From positions 129,465,356-129,529,355 of the forward strand of contig JAHLJT010004567.1 of the NCBI GenBank assembly GCA_031308135.1: 64,000 nucleotides of DNA, in the 5' to 3' direction. The notes beneath the pieces are model-generated. The model made no database searches. It was given only the letters and a program-made list of their open reading frames with translations, and was not told the origin of the DNA. Positions 23,336 through 34,971 of the stretch are shown in pieces (within the stretch, counting starts at the first letter, position 1; every line of letters begins with the position of its first letter). Origin of the DNA: Acheta domesticus. Its lineage: Eukaryota > Arthropoda > Insecta > Orthoptera > Gryllidae. The position numbers and the translations under genes were made by a program.

Positions 23336-23771
23336 ACTAGACATACATAGAATTTATAATCATTAAAAAGTCAGTCTTTGACAAATAAAATTGATATTAC
23401 TCTCTGCAAATAACAATGTTTAGGAAAAATGGGAACAATAGAATATTGAAACCAACTGCAGTTCCTTCTATATTTAAGTTTCCTGAACATTTGTTAAAGG
23501 TAGGTATTAAGAATTTTTTTTAATTCTCATATTTTATTTCAGATGTAAGATATTTGACTAGCAAATCCACATATTGAAGAAAGGAAAAATATGAGAAAAT
23601 GTATATCATAACATAAACCAAAATCAGTATAATTGCCAGGGAAAAAAGTCATATTTTTTTCACAGACACATATACACACAATCTTCTGTATTTTACCTTT
23701 CTGGAGACATGGTTTCATTGAATGAATTATGTACGGAAATAGTAAGATTTTGATACAAAATATATAGGAAA

Positions 23772-26067
23772 ATGCACAAAATACTTGTACTCCTGTCCAG
23801 AAAAAGTGTTCGAATCGACCACCACCAAAGGAGAGGACTACTAACACCTGATGCTAGTGATACAATTAGTAATGATCTGCTTTTTTCCAACGTGCATAGT
23901 GAAAATTCATATGATATTTCAAAGAAGGAGAAGCTACGTAAATGTGAAGCTGTCATGCAAAGAAAGACGAAGAGCCAAGAAAAGTACAAAGAAAAATATA
24001 AAAAGGAAGTGGGGAAAAAATATTACTAACTGTAAAACTTTGAAATCGATGGAAGAGTTAGTGAGAGAATTGAAAACAAATAGCCTAATTTCTGTGAAGG
24101 CTGAGAAATTATTTCAAAATTCATTTTGTGATATTTTCAGTGAATTGGTGACTTGTGCAAAGATTTCTGGCTATAGTGAGAGGGTGAAAGCATTTAGTTT
24201 AACTTTGTATTTTCTCCAGCCGCATACAGATTTGTAAGAGTTTGTTTGATAAATGTTTACCTCATCCAACAACCTTGAGAAGGTGGTACAGTGTGGTGGA
24301 TGGAAATACAGGTTTTTCAGCTGAAAGTTTTGCCCTAATTAAAGAGTATTTTTCTGGATCAAAACACAAAGTTTATGGGGCATGTTTGATGAAATGAGTA
24401 TAAGGAGAGGAGTCATTTGGGATGGTCAGGAGTTTGTAGGATATGTGAATATGGGACACGTAGATTGCGAACGCCAAGTAGAGGGAAATGAGGCCAAAGG
24501 GGTACTCATAGTAATGGTTGTGGGAGTAAATACTTCATGGAAAATGGCAATTGCTTATTTTTTAATACATGGAATTAGTAGAAGTGATAAATGTAATATA
24601 GTCTTAAAAGTTTTGAATTATTGTATGAAGTAGGTGTTACAATTCTATCACTAACATTTGATGGACTTCAGTGTAACATTAGCATGGCAAGAGAGCTGGG
24701 ATGTAGTTTTGAACTAAATAATTTCAGGTCACATTTTGAGCACCCAGTCACTAGAGAAAGAGTATATATCATTTTAGACGTTTGTCATATGCTCAAAATA
24801 GCTCGTAATGTTTTAGGAGATTTAAAATTCCTTACTGACGTTGAAGGAAACTTGATTCAATGGCAGTATCTTTCAAAACTTTCTTGCCTTCAGGATAATG
24901 AGGGGCTTGTGCTGGGAAACAAACATAGTAAGAGACACATACATTATAAAAATCAGAAAATGAATGTTAAATTGGCTGTGCAGACACTCAGTTCTTCAGT
25001 TGCCACAGCACTGAAATTTTTAGATGAAGACCTGAAACTTCCAGATTTCCATGGGAGCAAAGGAACTGCAAAGTACTGTGAGGTGTTTGATCGTTTATTT
25101 GATATTGGAAATTATAATAACTATCTCGCTAAAGGTTACAAAAGGGCATTAAATATAGATAATTTTCCATTTTTGGAACTTTTTTTGAATATTCAGAGAG
25201 TTACCTCAGGAACTTAAAACAAAAAGATGGGAAATTGCTGATCGAGTCTTCCAGAAAGACATTTGTCCTAGGATTTCTAGTACTGATTAATTCTGTTCGG
25301 GGCTTGTTTCGGGATTTTGTGGAAAAAGGAAAGTTAAAGTACTTGTTAATGTACAGGATGAGCCAGTACCATTTAGAAAGGTTTTTTGCTTAAGTGCGAG
25401 GTCGCCTGGGGTGGAATAATAATCCAAATGCAGTGCAATTCATAGCTGCTTACTAACAGCTGCTTGTTAAAAATAATATTTCAATTCAGGGAAGGCAGAC
25501 AAATTGCTCTTCTCAAGATGGATAAAAAATCCTTACTGTAAGCAAGAAAATTACTTTTCATTGGGACCCAGTTATGTTTAAAAACATCAGACCCACTGAT
25601 CAGGATCCAGTAATGCTCATAACATCAAATGAAGAGGATTCTTCTGTTTCAGTTTTTGAAGAACCATTATCATTGTACAAAAAAATGTTATGTACATAGC
25701 GGGTTATGTTTCAAAAAAAATTTCAGAAACCTTTCCCTGTGATGTATGTGTTGGATCTCTGTTCAGTGATAATCATGATATGAGCAGGGCCTTTTTGAGA
25801 AAGAGAGACAATGGAGGATGGCCATCTCAGAGAGTAGTGTCTGTTTGTGAAACTACAGAATTGAATATAAGGAGAATTGTTCTGCTTCACAATGACAGGC
25901 TTCCTCAAGGAAAACTGAGGGACAAGATACTAATTGAAATATTAATGGATTGTAAATATGAATGCCTGTTTACAGAACTGAAAGAATATTTGCTTGACAA
26001 TGTTTTTCCAGAAAATCATGTTGTAACAATGATAAAGAAAATAATTCTATTCTTTTTTAAGGATTAG
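23772..26067 (+). pseudogene. P-element/THAP9-like transposase, catalytic and C-terminal region
   Basis: P transposases excise DNA with an RNase H-like nuclease that contains a GTP-binding insertion. Conserved family blocks appear in order but in changing frames: GYSERVKAFSLTLYF (about 24170-24225), LPHPTTLRRWYSVVDG (24258 on), FDEMSIR with the catalytic Asp (24388), GYVNMG, TFDGLQCN, LDVCHMLKIARN (24773 on), YHLERFFA and GWNNNPNAVQF (about 25370-25430) and YIAGYVSKKI (25693 on). Frame breaks or stops occur near 24237, 24630, 25217, 25290, 25390, 25455 and others, so no full protein can be made. It lies downstream of the THAP exons in the same element. Confidence 0.9.
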
Positions 26068-27008
26068 AATGTTTTACATTTCCAAGAAATTTAATGTAAA
26101 AGAGAAGATGCCAATCAGGCAAAAATTAAATAAAACAATTTTATTTAGTAATGAATAAAATGTGCAGTATACATTAAACCCTGATTTATTTAAGATACTA
26201 CCTCAAACTAAATCTGTCCAATACTTTTAAGCAATATATATTAATTTTTGTTGAGAGAAATAAGTTTTGATGACTAAAATATTTTTTTTATAAAGTGCCT
26301 TGTTTCATTGCTCCAGTACTTTAATACTTTATTTCTCAATGATTTTACATGTTTTCTAGGAATTAGTTGAAGGGTTCAGTGCAAGGTGTTAACTCAAAAG
26401 AATAAAAGGACATTAAATTTTCAATAAACATCCCTGAAGGTTTTTTTTTAGATCCCTAAACATCTGATTATTTTTAGTATTCTTTCTTCCCATGGTCTAA
26501 TTAAATTAATGTACCTTCTGAACTTTTATTTGTAACGTTTCTTCAAAATATTATCCTCCTTAATGGGAGGTGTTAATTCACTAAGTTAATGTATAATATG
26601 CTAATATGTAAGACTTGATTGCAGTACAATGGGATATTTTAACATTTCTCAGGGAAATATTTTTAATATTTCTTATAGAATTTAATCTGATTGCAATTAT
26701 TGCTTTTCATTTGCTTAAAAATACCAATTTAATTGAATTTTCACGGTTAATTTTTTTCTAATCAAATTAGCAGTCCTATAAATTATACATTGGCATGGTT
26801 CATCGGAAATTCTCAACGACGGGTGAGGAACAAGATTTTTTTACTCACAAGTTCAAGAACGTCTTGAAAATACTTAGTACCATTCCTTGTTACAAGAGTT
26901 CAAAGTGAAACAATCTAAAACTTCGGTAATAATCGATAATACACCGTATTTGCGTCGTAGCACTACATGAATTAATACCCGTATAGGCGTAAGCATCTTT
27001 CTTGTCGA
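26068..27008. other. 3' non-coding part of the P-like element
   Basis: AT-rich sequence between the end of transposase homology and the right inverted repeat. No further coding motif. Confidence 0.6.
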
Positions 27009-27107
27009 CTTGCCCCTAGTATGGCCGCGAGCGCATCTGTCAATTTGGGGTGCGACACTAGCGCTGTTGCTCCTTCTAGTGTATAATACAACTTCTTTGG
27101 AACGACC

Positions 27108-27475
27108 TAAGAGGAAACTCACGTTTGTCGCGCTAGTAAGATGAACGCGGCCGGGACATGGAGATACGCGCTTGTACGCCCGAAGAGGGAACTCACGTTT
27201 TTCCCGCTAATAAGATGAATGCGGGCGGAACAGCGGAGATACGCGCTTGTATGCCCGAAGGGGAAACCCACGTTTTTCGAGCTAGTAAGATGAACGCGGG
27301 CGGGACAGCGGGGAAACGCGCTTGTATGCCCGAAGGGGAAACTCACGTTTTTCGCGCTAGTAAGATGAACGCAGGCGGGACAGAAGAGAAATGCGCTTGT
27401 ATGCCCGAAGGGGAAGCTCATGTGTTTCAGGTTAGAAAGATGAACGTGGGCGGGACAGAGGGTAAATGTGCCTGT
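27108..27475 (+). repeat. 75-bp tandem repeat array (right copy)
   Basis: About five units. The first two (27108-27250) have no counterpart in the left arm. Each unit encodes 25 residues around ACMPEGETHVFRASKMNAGG with the spacing kept in frame. Confidence 0.85.
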
Positions 27476-28225
27476 ACGCCTAATGAGAAGATTTCCAATG
27501 TTTTAATAAATTTAGTAGAGGTGTCAAATGAGGTTGAGGATTCTCCCGTAGTTGCCCCTTGTAGAACACTTAAGACCAATAATATAAAAATTGATCCTCG
27601 CGCAGCGCTGCTTACCAATTCCAAAATTCCGGGATTCAAAAAGAAAGAAATTGATACATTAGAACGTGTTGACGTATCCAGTATTTTGCATAGTGTAACT
27701 TCTGACTCAAAAGAAGGACTTGCTTCAATTGTGCCTCATGCAGCTGCATCTCAGTCCAGTGTCTCAGATCCTAGATGGTATCCAAAACTTCCTACTACTT
27801 TCCAAAGTGGCGAATTGGCGCGATTGTCGTCGCTGCTGGAGCCGGAGGCCGGCGTTGCGGCGGAGGAGCAGCGAGGCATGACCGAGTGTCTGGCCCAACA
27901 TACTGTGAGGCCAACGCTCATCACGAGCCTCCTGGCCTACTCGCCTCCGCAGAATCTGCAGCCGAATTCGATCCTGCCCACTTGCTGGTGTGTGGAAGGC
28001 GCGAGAAGGTCCCGGCGGTGGAGCCCTGACCGCGTCGTGGACACTTCTCGGTTCGAGCGCAAATGCTGCCTACGTGACTTGCTGCTATTGGTGACGGGCG
28101 ACGCGAACGTGCTGGCGGGCGAGATGCTGGCCGCCACATGCGAGATGAACTTCCCGTTGCTTGTGCCGGGCACTCCTGGGTTCGAGCGCAGGCCCTGCCT
28201 GTGGGGCAAGCAGTCACTATCGTAG
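27158..28225 (+). CDS. ORF of unknown function with 25-residue repeats (right copy)
   Basis: 355 codons from ATG 27158 to a stop at 28225. The N-terminal about 105 residues are four and a half copies of a 25-residue unit (consensus R/C-ACMPEGETHVFRASKMNAGGT). Then an acidic/hydrophilic region (VLINLVEVSNEVEDSP, SILHSVTSDSKEG), then a GC-rich C-terminal half containing LARLSSLLEPEAG and two FER/RxC stretches. No domain, signal peptide or membrane segment recognised. The uninterrupted frame in a repeat array and in the mirror copy suggests recent coding or recent duplication. It may be part of a transposon's accessory ORF; the neighbouring retroprotease frame runs into the first repeat. The start is the first ATG and could be artificial. 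Confidence 0.45.
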   Translation: MEIRACTPEEGTHVFPANKMNAGGTAEIRACMPEGETHVFRASKMNAGGTAGKRACMPEGETHVFRASKMNAGGTEEKCACMPEGEAHVFQVRKMNVGGTEGKCACTPNEKISNVLINLVEVSNEVEDSPVVAPCRTLKTNNIKIDPRAALLTNSKIPGFKKKEIDTLERVDVSSILHSVTSDSKEGLASIVPHAAASQSSVSDPRWYPKLPTTFQSGELARLSSLLEPEAGVAAEEQRGMTECLAQHTVRPTLITSLLAYSPPQNLQPNSILPTCWCVEGARRSRRWSPDRVVDTSRFERKCCLRDLLLLVTGDANVLAGEMLAATCEMNFPLLVPGTPGFERRPCLWGKQSLS

Positions 28226-29090
28226 GGCAACAGGAATGCGCCGGCAGATGAGATGCCCACCGCGTGCGATATGGACCTGCCGTCATACGCGCACGGTCTG
28301 CGTCCCCAGCCGGAGGCGCGCGTGTACGACTGACGGATGATGGCTGACCGACCGCCAAACACCGCTGAAGCCGCAAACGACAAAGCAACGGACAGAACCA
28401 CCCGCAGTTTAACAGAACCTTCGCCTAATCCATGTGGCTTTACCAAGGCAATAATCGAGGACCTGGCGCTAAGGGAAAGCAAAGGCCTCCTTGTGTATGT
28501 GTTGAAGCCGTAAATAGTTATTAGTTTTGTGTTGCGAACGTACAAGAAAATATTGTTATGCTGAAAACTTAAGTGCAAAAGTTATTGTGTGATAGTGAAT
28601 TGTAAGTACAAGAAGAAAGTGACGCAAAATGTAAATAAAATAGTAGTTGAAATCAAAAGGACTAATAGACTCATGAACTAATGCAAGATCTGCAAAACAA
28701 ACGCAAGCCAAAGAATATTGTTTTATGTCATAAGTAGATTCGTTTCTTTTATTCTGTCAAGTGTTATGCCTCTTTAGGTGTCTATTTCATGTTGCATCTC
28801 TTTATGCTACATATTTTTGCCCTTTTTTAAGTGACTGTTGTACATATCTACGAATTATGCCTTCTTGTCCAGTGTTTTTTAATGTGTCATGCCTTTCCTC
28901 AATTATTTTGTTTTTTATGTCTTTTGTTGTGGTACCGTTTTATTCATTTTTTGGTTATCTGTGTATTTAAGAGCTTACACTACATGTATTTTGTTCATAT
29001 GTATTACATGTAATTTGTATTGAATAGTACAGTACTCAGTCGGGTCTCCGAAGTTCCCCCCCCCCCCGCGGCTGTTTACAGGCGATGTGG
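28226..29090. other. Arm segment with poly-C tract (mirror of 20068-20935)
   Basis: GC-rich first part, AT-rich second part, 12-base C run at 29056-29067. No gene recognised beyond shadows. Confidence 0.45.
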
Positions 29091-29822
29091 GTCGCCCGGG
29101 TCTTTCTTTTTTTAACAGATAATTATAAGCACGTTCTTGTGGCGTTCGTGGATCTCTGAATGGAGTTTGTAGCCAAGAAGTAATGCCATATCCGCTGTCC
29201 CCTAGCAGAACAGCATCACTTCGTTGGCGATTCATTACGCCATAGAGCTTGCTTCGTTTTAGAATTCTCTTATCATGAACAAAGCTGACCCCTGGGCATC
29301 TATACTAGTAAACTCTTCCTTATAATTACAAGTGGCTGAACATTAATGGACATAAATCCCTCGCGGTTGAGGTATTCATCTCCATGTGTAGACGGTTTCA
29401 TTATTCGTACGTGAGTACAGTCTATGGCGCCAATTGCGCTAGGAAAGTTGAAACGCTGAACCCATTCTGCCTGTGCAATATTAACATTATTGCGTTTTGG
29501 AAATTTTATCCAAATATGGGACTTGTCATTTATTTTTTGGTTTACAATAGTTTTGAATAGTCTTTGATACTGTGGAACGATGAACAGCAATATCTTTTCC
29601 TGTGCGATTTGTAAGTGATCCAATTTGAAAACCTGGATCACTTACAAAACGAAGGAAAATTTCCAGTCTTTGCACGTTCGTCTCCGTAGATTCGCCACGG
29701 AAGTGGTTTGCTAACCACTCCACATTTTCCTTATCACATCTAAATAACTCCCGGTAATCAATTTCAGATGTAATAATGGGAGGGCGGAAGTTTTTCGGTG
29801 CTCGTAAATTCAACAACGCCAT
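29091..29822 (-). pseudogene. PIF/Harbinger (HARBI1-like) transposase relic (right copy)
   Basis: Mirror of 19336-20067 with the same frame breaks: N-terminal part 29526-29822, AIDCTHVRI block about 29330-29440, LLGDSGY block about 29160-29210. The shared breaks show that inactivation came before the inverted duplication. Confidence 0.85.
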
Positions 29823-31916
29823 AGTTTTTATCGTATGATTCTACGTATAGTATGATCATACGTACATTCAAGCATGAATAAATGGCAAATTTAAACGCAA
29901 AAACATAAACAAAACGCTGAATTTATTTATTTGTTGTATTTTATAAATACTTTTTGTTTTAAGCGGTTCAGATTTCAAAATCAAGATAACCATTTTTCAA
30001 TTACGGACGTAGATGTCAAATTGTAAGTTTGTTTTGGAGAAAAATATACGTAATAATGCAAATTATATATTAGGCCACTTTTATGTACATTAATTATTAA
30101 GTATAATTAATTATTTTAAATCAATGTAGATTTTAGTTTAAAATAGCTTCAAAATAATGTGTTTACTACTTGGCACAATGTAACCTCAATGGGGAAATGA
30201 AGCCTTTTTTTCGTAAGTTTTCAATTTTTTTAAAAATACTTCGAGTTAAATCTAAAAGTTGTAATTTTTACTGAAGTTTGGTATGATAGCGGTCTAGCAT
30301 GTGTGCAATTTTCAGATTTTTATCTGGTCCCCCAACTGAGATATTACAGTTCAAAATTGGGAAAAAATCCAAAATTCCAATTTTCAAGAGGATGCAATTT
30401 TCAAGGGGTACGTTATATACCAATGATATTTTACAAAAAGTAACTATACTGTTGTGTGTAAAAGCACAGAAAAAATTAAGGCTTAGATTCTATTCCTTCT
30501 TTGAGGAATTACTCTCTGAATATCGAATTTCGTTCATTCGCGTTCCTTAGATTTTGTTACAAATATTGCCCAAATAAAAACATAGTAAATAGATAAATAA
30601 TATTTCGATTTGCAGGCCAAAGTATGCTGAATCGAATGCTTTTTATTCTAGAGTGCTAGAACAATCGAGAGCTGAGCAATTTAGGAACGAGTAAATGTCT
30701 GCGAACGCGAAAAATGGCGCACGGCGGGAAACAAAAATGGCCGCCATTTGTAAACCAGGTACAATAAAAAAAGTTAAAGATGGTTTTGAACAGCCAAAAC
30801 ATAAGGAAATTTATGTACAAAATATGAATTTTTTTCGAGATGGCCGAGCGACCAATTTATTAAATTCTGGACCACTTAAAATGGATTGACCCTACGGCAA
30901 CCTAACAATTCAGTTTATTCTCAAAATTCGATACAAATCTTGAAAAAACACTCACAAATAGCACAAACAATTTTGTTTACGTTCAATATAAACATACTGG
31001 CTCCATGTACTGGGAATGATCGTTTGAGACAGTTTTGGATATTTCTCGTATTGTAACACTTGTCAATCAAAAAGTGACACATTTTCTCACAAACGTCATT
31101 GGATATCACGAGATGTCTGTTTGTTGATTTTTATTTCTGATGTTTGATTTATTGTTCTATCATTGTTGTGGAATTTGGAAGCGGACTACGCAAAGAATTA
31201 GAAATAATGTCTACATTGTACTTTAGTTGCTCTTATTGAAAATGTCTAGCTTTTTCTTGTACCTCCATGAGAGCGCCAATATGAATTTCGCTAGTCGAAA
31301 GTAATTTTATGACTATCTCTAGGTGAGAACGTTTTTACCAGGGCAATAGTGATTTGGAGTACTTTTTTTGAGTGAACTTCCCTGAGTATTATTTACAACA
31401 GCGCCCGTCGTCCGTTTTAGAACTAGTTTCTCCCTGTTATTTAGCGATTATTTTCCCGAATACTTGTATTTTGAATTTTTACTTTTTTGAGCGTGTAATA
31501 TAGATTGAAGAATAATACAGTTTGAAAATATAAACATAGTATAAAACTGATAAAATAATAGTTTTCTATTTTTTTCGTTTGCATCCCTTGTCTTTAAAAA
31601 CCTTAAAGACATCATTCACTCCACAATTTCTTTTAAGCAAACGGCACAGTGAAATATAATTTCAGTATTGTTTAATATTACCACCAACACGAGTTTATAA
31701 TGTCTCATATCACAGTAAGTGACCAAAATCGTCCGAAACGCGGGCATTTCCCTATGCATTAAAACGGCCCGAAGGTCTCGCGAATGGTCGGCGACCAGCG
31801 CTCCAGCGGCCACAATGTGAACTTCGTCCGTTCGCTGGCTTCCATAAGGATTGGCGAAGTGCCGCGGCTGTTAGGCATACTAGCGGGCTATGGTCAAGGA
31901 AACTGTTAAATATCCC
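29823..31916. other. Arm segment without recognised gene (mirror of 17242-19335)
   Basis: AT-rich; open frames of up to 83 codons without recognisable domains. Confidence 0.4.
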
Positions 31917-32392
31917 GGTAAACTTATGGTGTGGAGTGTGATATCTATGCATGGCGCATGGTGCATGGCGCTGGACCATTGTATTTTGATGACGGTACTA
32001 TCAGGAAGGAACATTACAAACTCGTCCTAGATACTTGTCTAATTCCTCAAAATGAGCGAGTGGTATCCAAAAAAAGGATGGTATCTTCATGCAGGATGGG
32101 GTACCCTATACTAACAAAATTTATCATGAGTCATCTGCAGCAATTGAGCATCAACTGTTGGCCTGGCCAGGGGACAGCCCAGACCTAAATCCCATAGAAG
32201 GAATATGGAATATTATGAAGAACAAGGTCATTGGTTCAACATGCACTAATATTCCTTAACTTAAACAGCGTCTGGAACGAGTATGGCAACAGGATGCAGC
32301 TATTACTGAATCTGTGGCACGGAGTATCAACAGCACGCCAAGACGCGTTGCGGCTGTTATTAAAGCAAAAGGTGGTGCCACCAAGTATTAGA
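31917..32392 (+). pseudogene. Tc1-like transposase C-terminal relic (right copy)
   Basis: Tc1/mariner transposases are DDE enzymes that insert at TA. This fragment starts with a VWSVISMHG-like segment before a frame break and then encodes FMQDGVPYTNKIYH (second catalytic Asp codon 32095-32097) and AWPGDSPDLNPIEGIWN (catalytic Glu codon 32197-32199), about 34 residues apart as expected for the DD34E group. An in-frame TAA follows NIP, after which LKQRLERVWQQ... continues to RVAAVIKAKGGATKY and a stop at 32390-32392. The N-terminal DNA-binding part is missing. Same lesions in the mirror copy at 16766-17241. Confidence 0.85.
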
Positions 32393-32627
32393 TTGCAAAA
32401 GTAATGTGAAAATAAGTACATTAGTTAATACTTTTTAATTATAGTAAGAGATTTGTAACTAATATACAAACTGACATAAAGCTTTAAAATATAAGAACTT
32501 ACGGAAATTCCTAATTCGTTGTCTACCCACTGTACTTGCCAGTAATACACTTAGGGGGATATTGTGCCAGTGTGATGAAGTAAATCAAATGTGGAGTTTG
32601 TCGAAGTCATCTATTATGAGACAAATT

Positions 32628-32868
32628 ATTTGAAGTTGAAAGTACTTTAAAATTTGATTTAATGAAAAATAGAGACACGGGTGGATTATTATATCCTCAG
32701 CCTGATGTAAATGTAATTATTTTAAATTATATTACTGTGCCGAAATTGGCATCTGTTGAAAATGAAATGGCATTTTTGCAAACTCAACATCAAAGAGATG
32801 TTATTAATTTCAATGAAAAAGCACTTACACAGCACAATTTTCATTCTAATAGAATTAAGTTGTAATGT
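32628..32868 (+). pseudogene. P-element-like transposase C-terminal fragment (right copy)
   Basis: Open frame LFEVESTLKFDLMKNRDTGG... with TGGLLYPQPDV and VENEMAFLQTQ, ending at a stop near 32865. The GGLxYP motif resembles the end of P/THAP9 transposases. It lies 600 bp upstream of a THAP first exon on the same strand, the wrong order for one gene, so the two are separate remnants. Assignment rests on a short motif. Confidence 0.45.
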
Positions 32869-33476
32869 TCATGCTATAAATGAAATCTAGAGACATATAT
32901 AGTGAAAGTGTCAACAAACATTTTACAGAATAATTACATTAAAATAAAAAATGACAACTTTATAAAATATGATATGATTAGGAAGTTGTCAACTGTGAAA
33001 AACTGATTGTTAAAATTCAGCCAACATTGGCTACTTTATTCCATCTAAATTTTAAGCCTTAGGATGTATATATGTCACATTACTTGACGATTATTTCAAG
33101 TTTATGGTTTTGTCATGGAGGAATATATAAGAGGAGGGGAAACTCTCGCTGTTTGAGAGTATGGACTAAAGGTTTCGCTAGCATCGTTTCCATGTGGCGA
33201 CATCTATTTTAAGGTACATGCGTAATTTCAAACGCTGCTTCGGTAATTTGCTCGTTAGGTAGCGGTACGAGATTATGAACCTTCTACCATTCATCTTTTC
33301 CATGAAAACACGTTCCCGACCTGGGGCAACGCCCCCTAAACTCGTGGCAAGGCACTGCCCTCTCCACTAGTGGGGATGGAGAATGGAGAAGGGGGCAAAT
33401 CACGTGTTTCTTGTGTCATATTGTTTGGGCGCGTTATTTGGTTTGGCGAACTTTGAATAAAATTTGGAAAATATCG
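32869..33476. other. Arm segment upstream of THAP exon (mirror of 15682-16289)
   Basis: Non-coding. TATATAAGAGG at about 33125 could be a TATA box for the exon at 33477 but the distance (about 350 bp) leaves room for a 5' UTR or intron. No other feature seen. Confidence 0.35.
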
Positions 33477-33565
33477 ATGGCGAAATGCTGGGTTCCAGGC
33501 TGTGCCAACGCTATTCGGCAGAGAAGAGAAATACGTTTCTTCAGATTTCCCTCCGAACCGGGAAG
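33477..33565 (+). pseudogene. THAP-domain first exon (right copy)
   Basis: ATG at 33477 encodes MAKCWVPGCANAIRQRRE... with C4 and C9 of the C2CH zinc site, then FFRFPSEPG, the usual FP-containing stretch, and stops at a GTGAGT donor at 33566. Start, zinc residues and donor are all intact, so this looks like a real first exon of a THAP gene or THAP-bearing transposase. No second exon (with the CxxH half and AVPTIF box) was found downstream within the arm. It is therefore treated as an orphan exon. Different in sequence from the THAP exon of the central P-like element. Confidence 0.7.
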
Positions 33566-34357
33566 GTGAGTGAAATATTTTGAGTTATATTAACAAGTTA
33601 AACTAGTTGAAGGGGAAATAATTTACTGCATGTTGCATTCGATTGTTTTATCGAATTAATTTAATAACTACATTTGTCAGCCCTACGGCCAATTGAAAAC
33701 ATTGAATATTGGTTTATTGTTATTACGTGTATTGCTTTTAGTTCGTAAAAATCATTTACACTAGTATTATACCATTTCATGTATCACTTCGAACATTTAG
33801 AAAACTTTTACTTTATTAGTCATTGTTTTTCGAAAGTAATGCGCAGTAGTGTAAGATCCGCAATATATAATACTTGAACATAATTATTATAAAATCATTT
33901 TTTATGTAATTATTACATAATTAATATAAACATTAAGTACATAATACTAAAACAAAATTTAGGTTCATTGTTTCTGCGTTAGATTTTTACTTTCTTGCAT
34001 ATTACATACGTATTTAATAGTGCGAAATGTCTGTGGTATTCCGCAGCACCACTTGTGTTAGTTACAATTACGTAGGTCAGTCAAAAAGTAATGCTTTCTA
34101 TTTTTTTTCTACTTAAAAAAATTAAGTTAAGTGAAAAATTTGAATTTGGCGCCATTCCTCAAACCTGCAATCCACTGCAGTAGTAACTTTCTGCGTCAAC
34201 AGGAGGCAGCACAGCAGAAGTTTGTAAGATGGCCGACATCGATGTTCGTTTGAGACAGCGTTGTATGCACGAAGTCTACAAGGAGGAGACTCAACTCCGG
34301 TGTTGGAGGCATGGTGGGGGTATGTACGAAAAACGTCGGCAGCTATTTGAAAAATAA
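33566..34357. other. Arm segment, no recognised gene (mirror of 14801-15592)
   Basis: Contains GGTCAGTCAAAAAGTAATGC at 34077-34096, resembling a mariner terminus. Otherwise nothing supported. Confidence 0.4.
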
Positions 34358-34971
34358 TACAATTTGAAAAATGGCCTGGTTTTCCGCAATGATAGCACAC
34401 TCTCGCTGCGAGTGATTGTCGAGGAGGTGGCGGTGGTTACTGTGCGAATCCCGGGCTCCGACCTCGGGGTGGATGCTGAATGGCAAAGAACTCGGAACCT
34501 GCACCGAACGGCAATGCCGATGAGGAATCTCGGTTGCCCTCTCTTATATTACCATAAGAGGGAAAGGCGGAACTCTGCTCCGGCACAGACGGTTGTGGCG
34601 GTATTGCCTGTTGCGTATACCCTTACGGCGAGTTGGGCGCATAAAAAGAATTTTGTACCGCCGATTGCGGCATTGTTGCCCACTGTGCGTACTCTTGCAG
34701 AGGGGTTGCCGCCAAGAGAGTTCAGCGAGTTGACTATTCGTGTCGCAGATGCATAATTCCTAGCAATCGCTTCTTCTTGTTTTGCAAACGCTACTGCTTC
34801 TAGCATTGTGTTTGGATTACGCACCGAAACGAACCGACCTATTTCCTCTCTCAGACCTGCTAGAAACTGCATTAATAATCTTTTCTCGAACATCATCTTG
34901 GTTGCAGCCAGTGTTGCCAGGTGCGGACGATCAAGACCCGCCACTCTGATTCCATTTCCCGCTAAAATCCC
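34358..34971 (-). pseudogene. LTR-retrotransposon gag fragment (right copy)
   Basis: Mirror of 14187-14800, with the same truncation at the foldback boundary, same frame shift and stop, and the same zinc knuckle (CYHCGKPGH, near 34362-34402). No zinc-knuckle or protease continuation exists on this side. The long open frame at 34364-34756 on the plus strand is a shadow. Confidence 0.75.

Larger units (their letters stand above)
22334..27065 (+). mobile_element. P-element/THAP9-like transposon
   Basis: Terminal inverted repeats of about 57 bp at 22334-22391 and 27009-27065 (shared AAATTG, GATGCG, GGCCAT/CGCCAT, AGGGGCAAG). Inside is a P-superfamily transposase relic in plus orientation: THAP exons, then catalytic and C-terminal domains with several breaks. 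Sits inside the 75-bp repeat array in the palindrome spacer. The exact outermost bases and an 8-bp target duplication could not be resolved; 22306-22333 and 27066-27107 are unexplained flanks. Confidence 0.85.

Noticed and set aside
32628..33565. One P-like gene joining the C-terminal fragment and the THAP exon
   Set aside because: The order on the strand is C-terminal part first, THAP second, which is the reverse of any known P/THAP9 gene.
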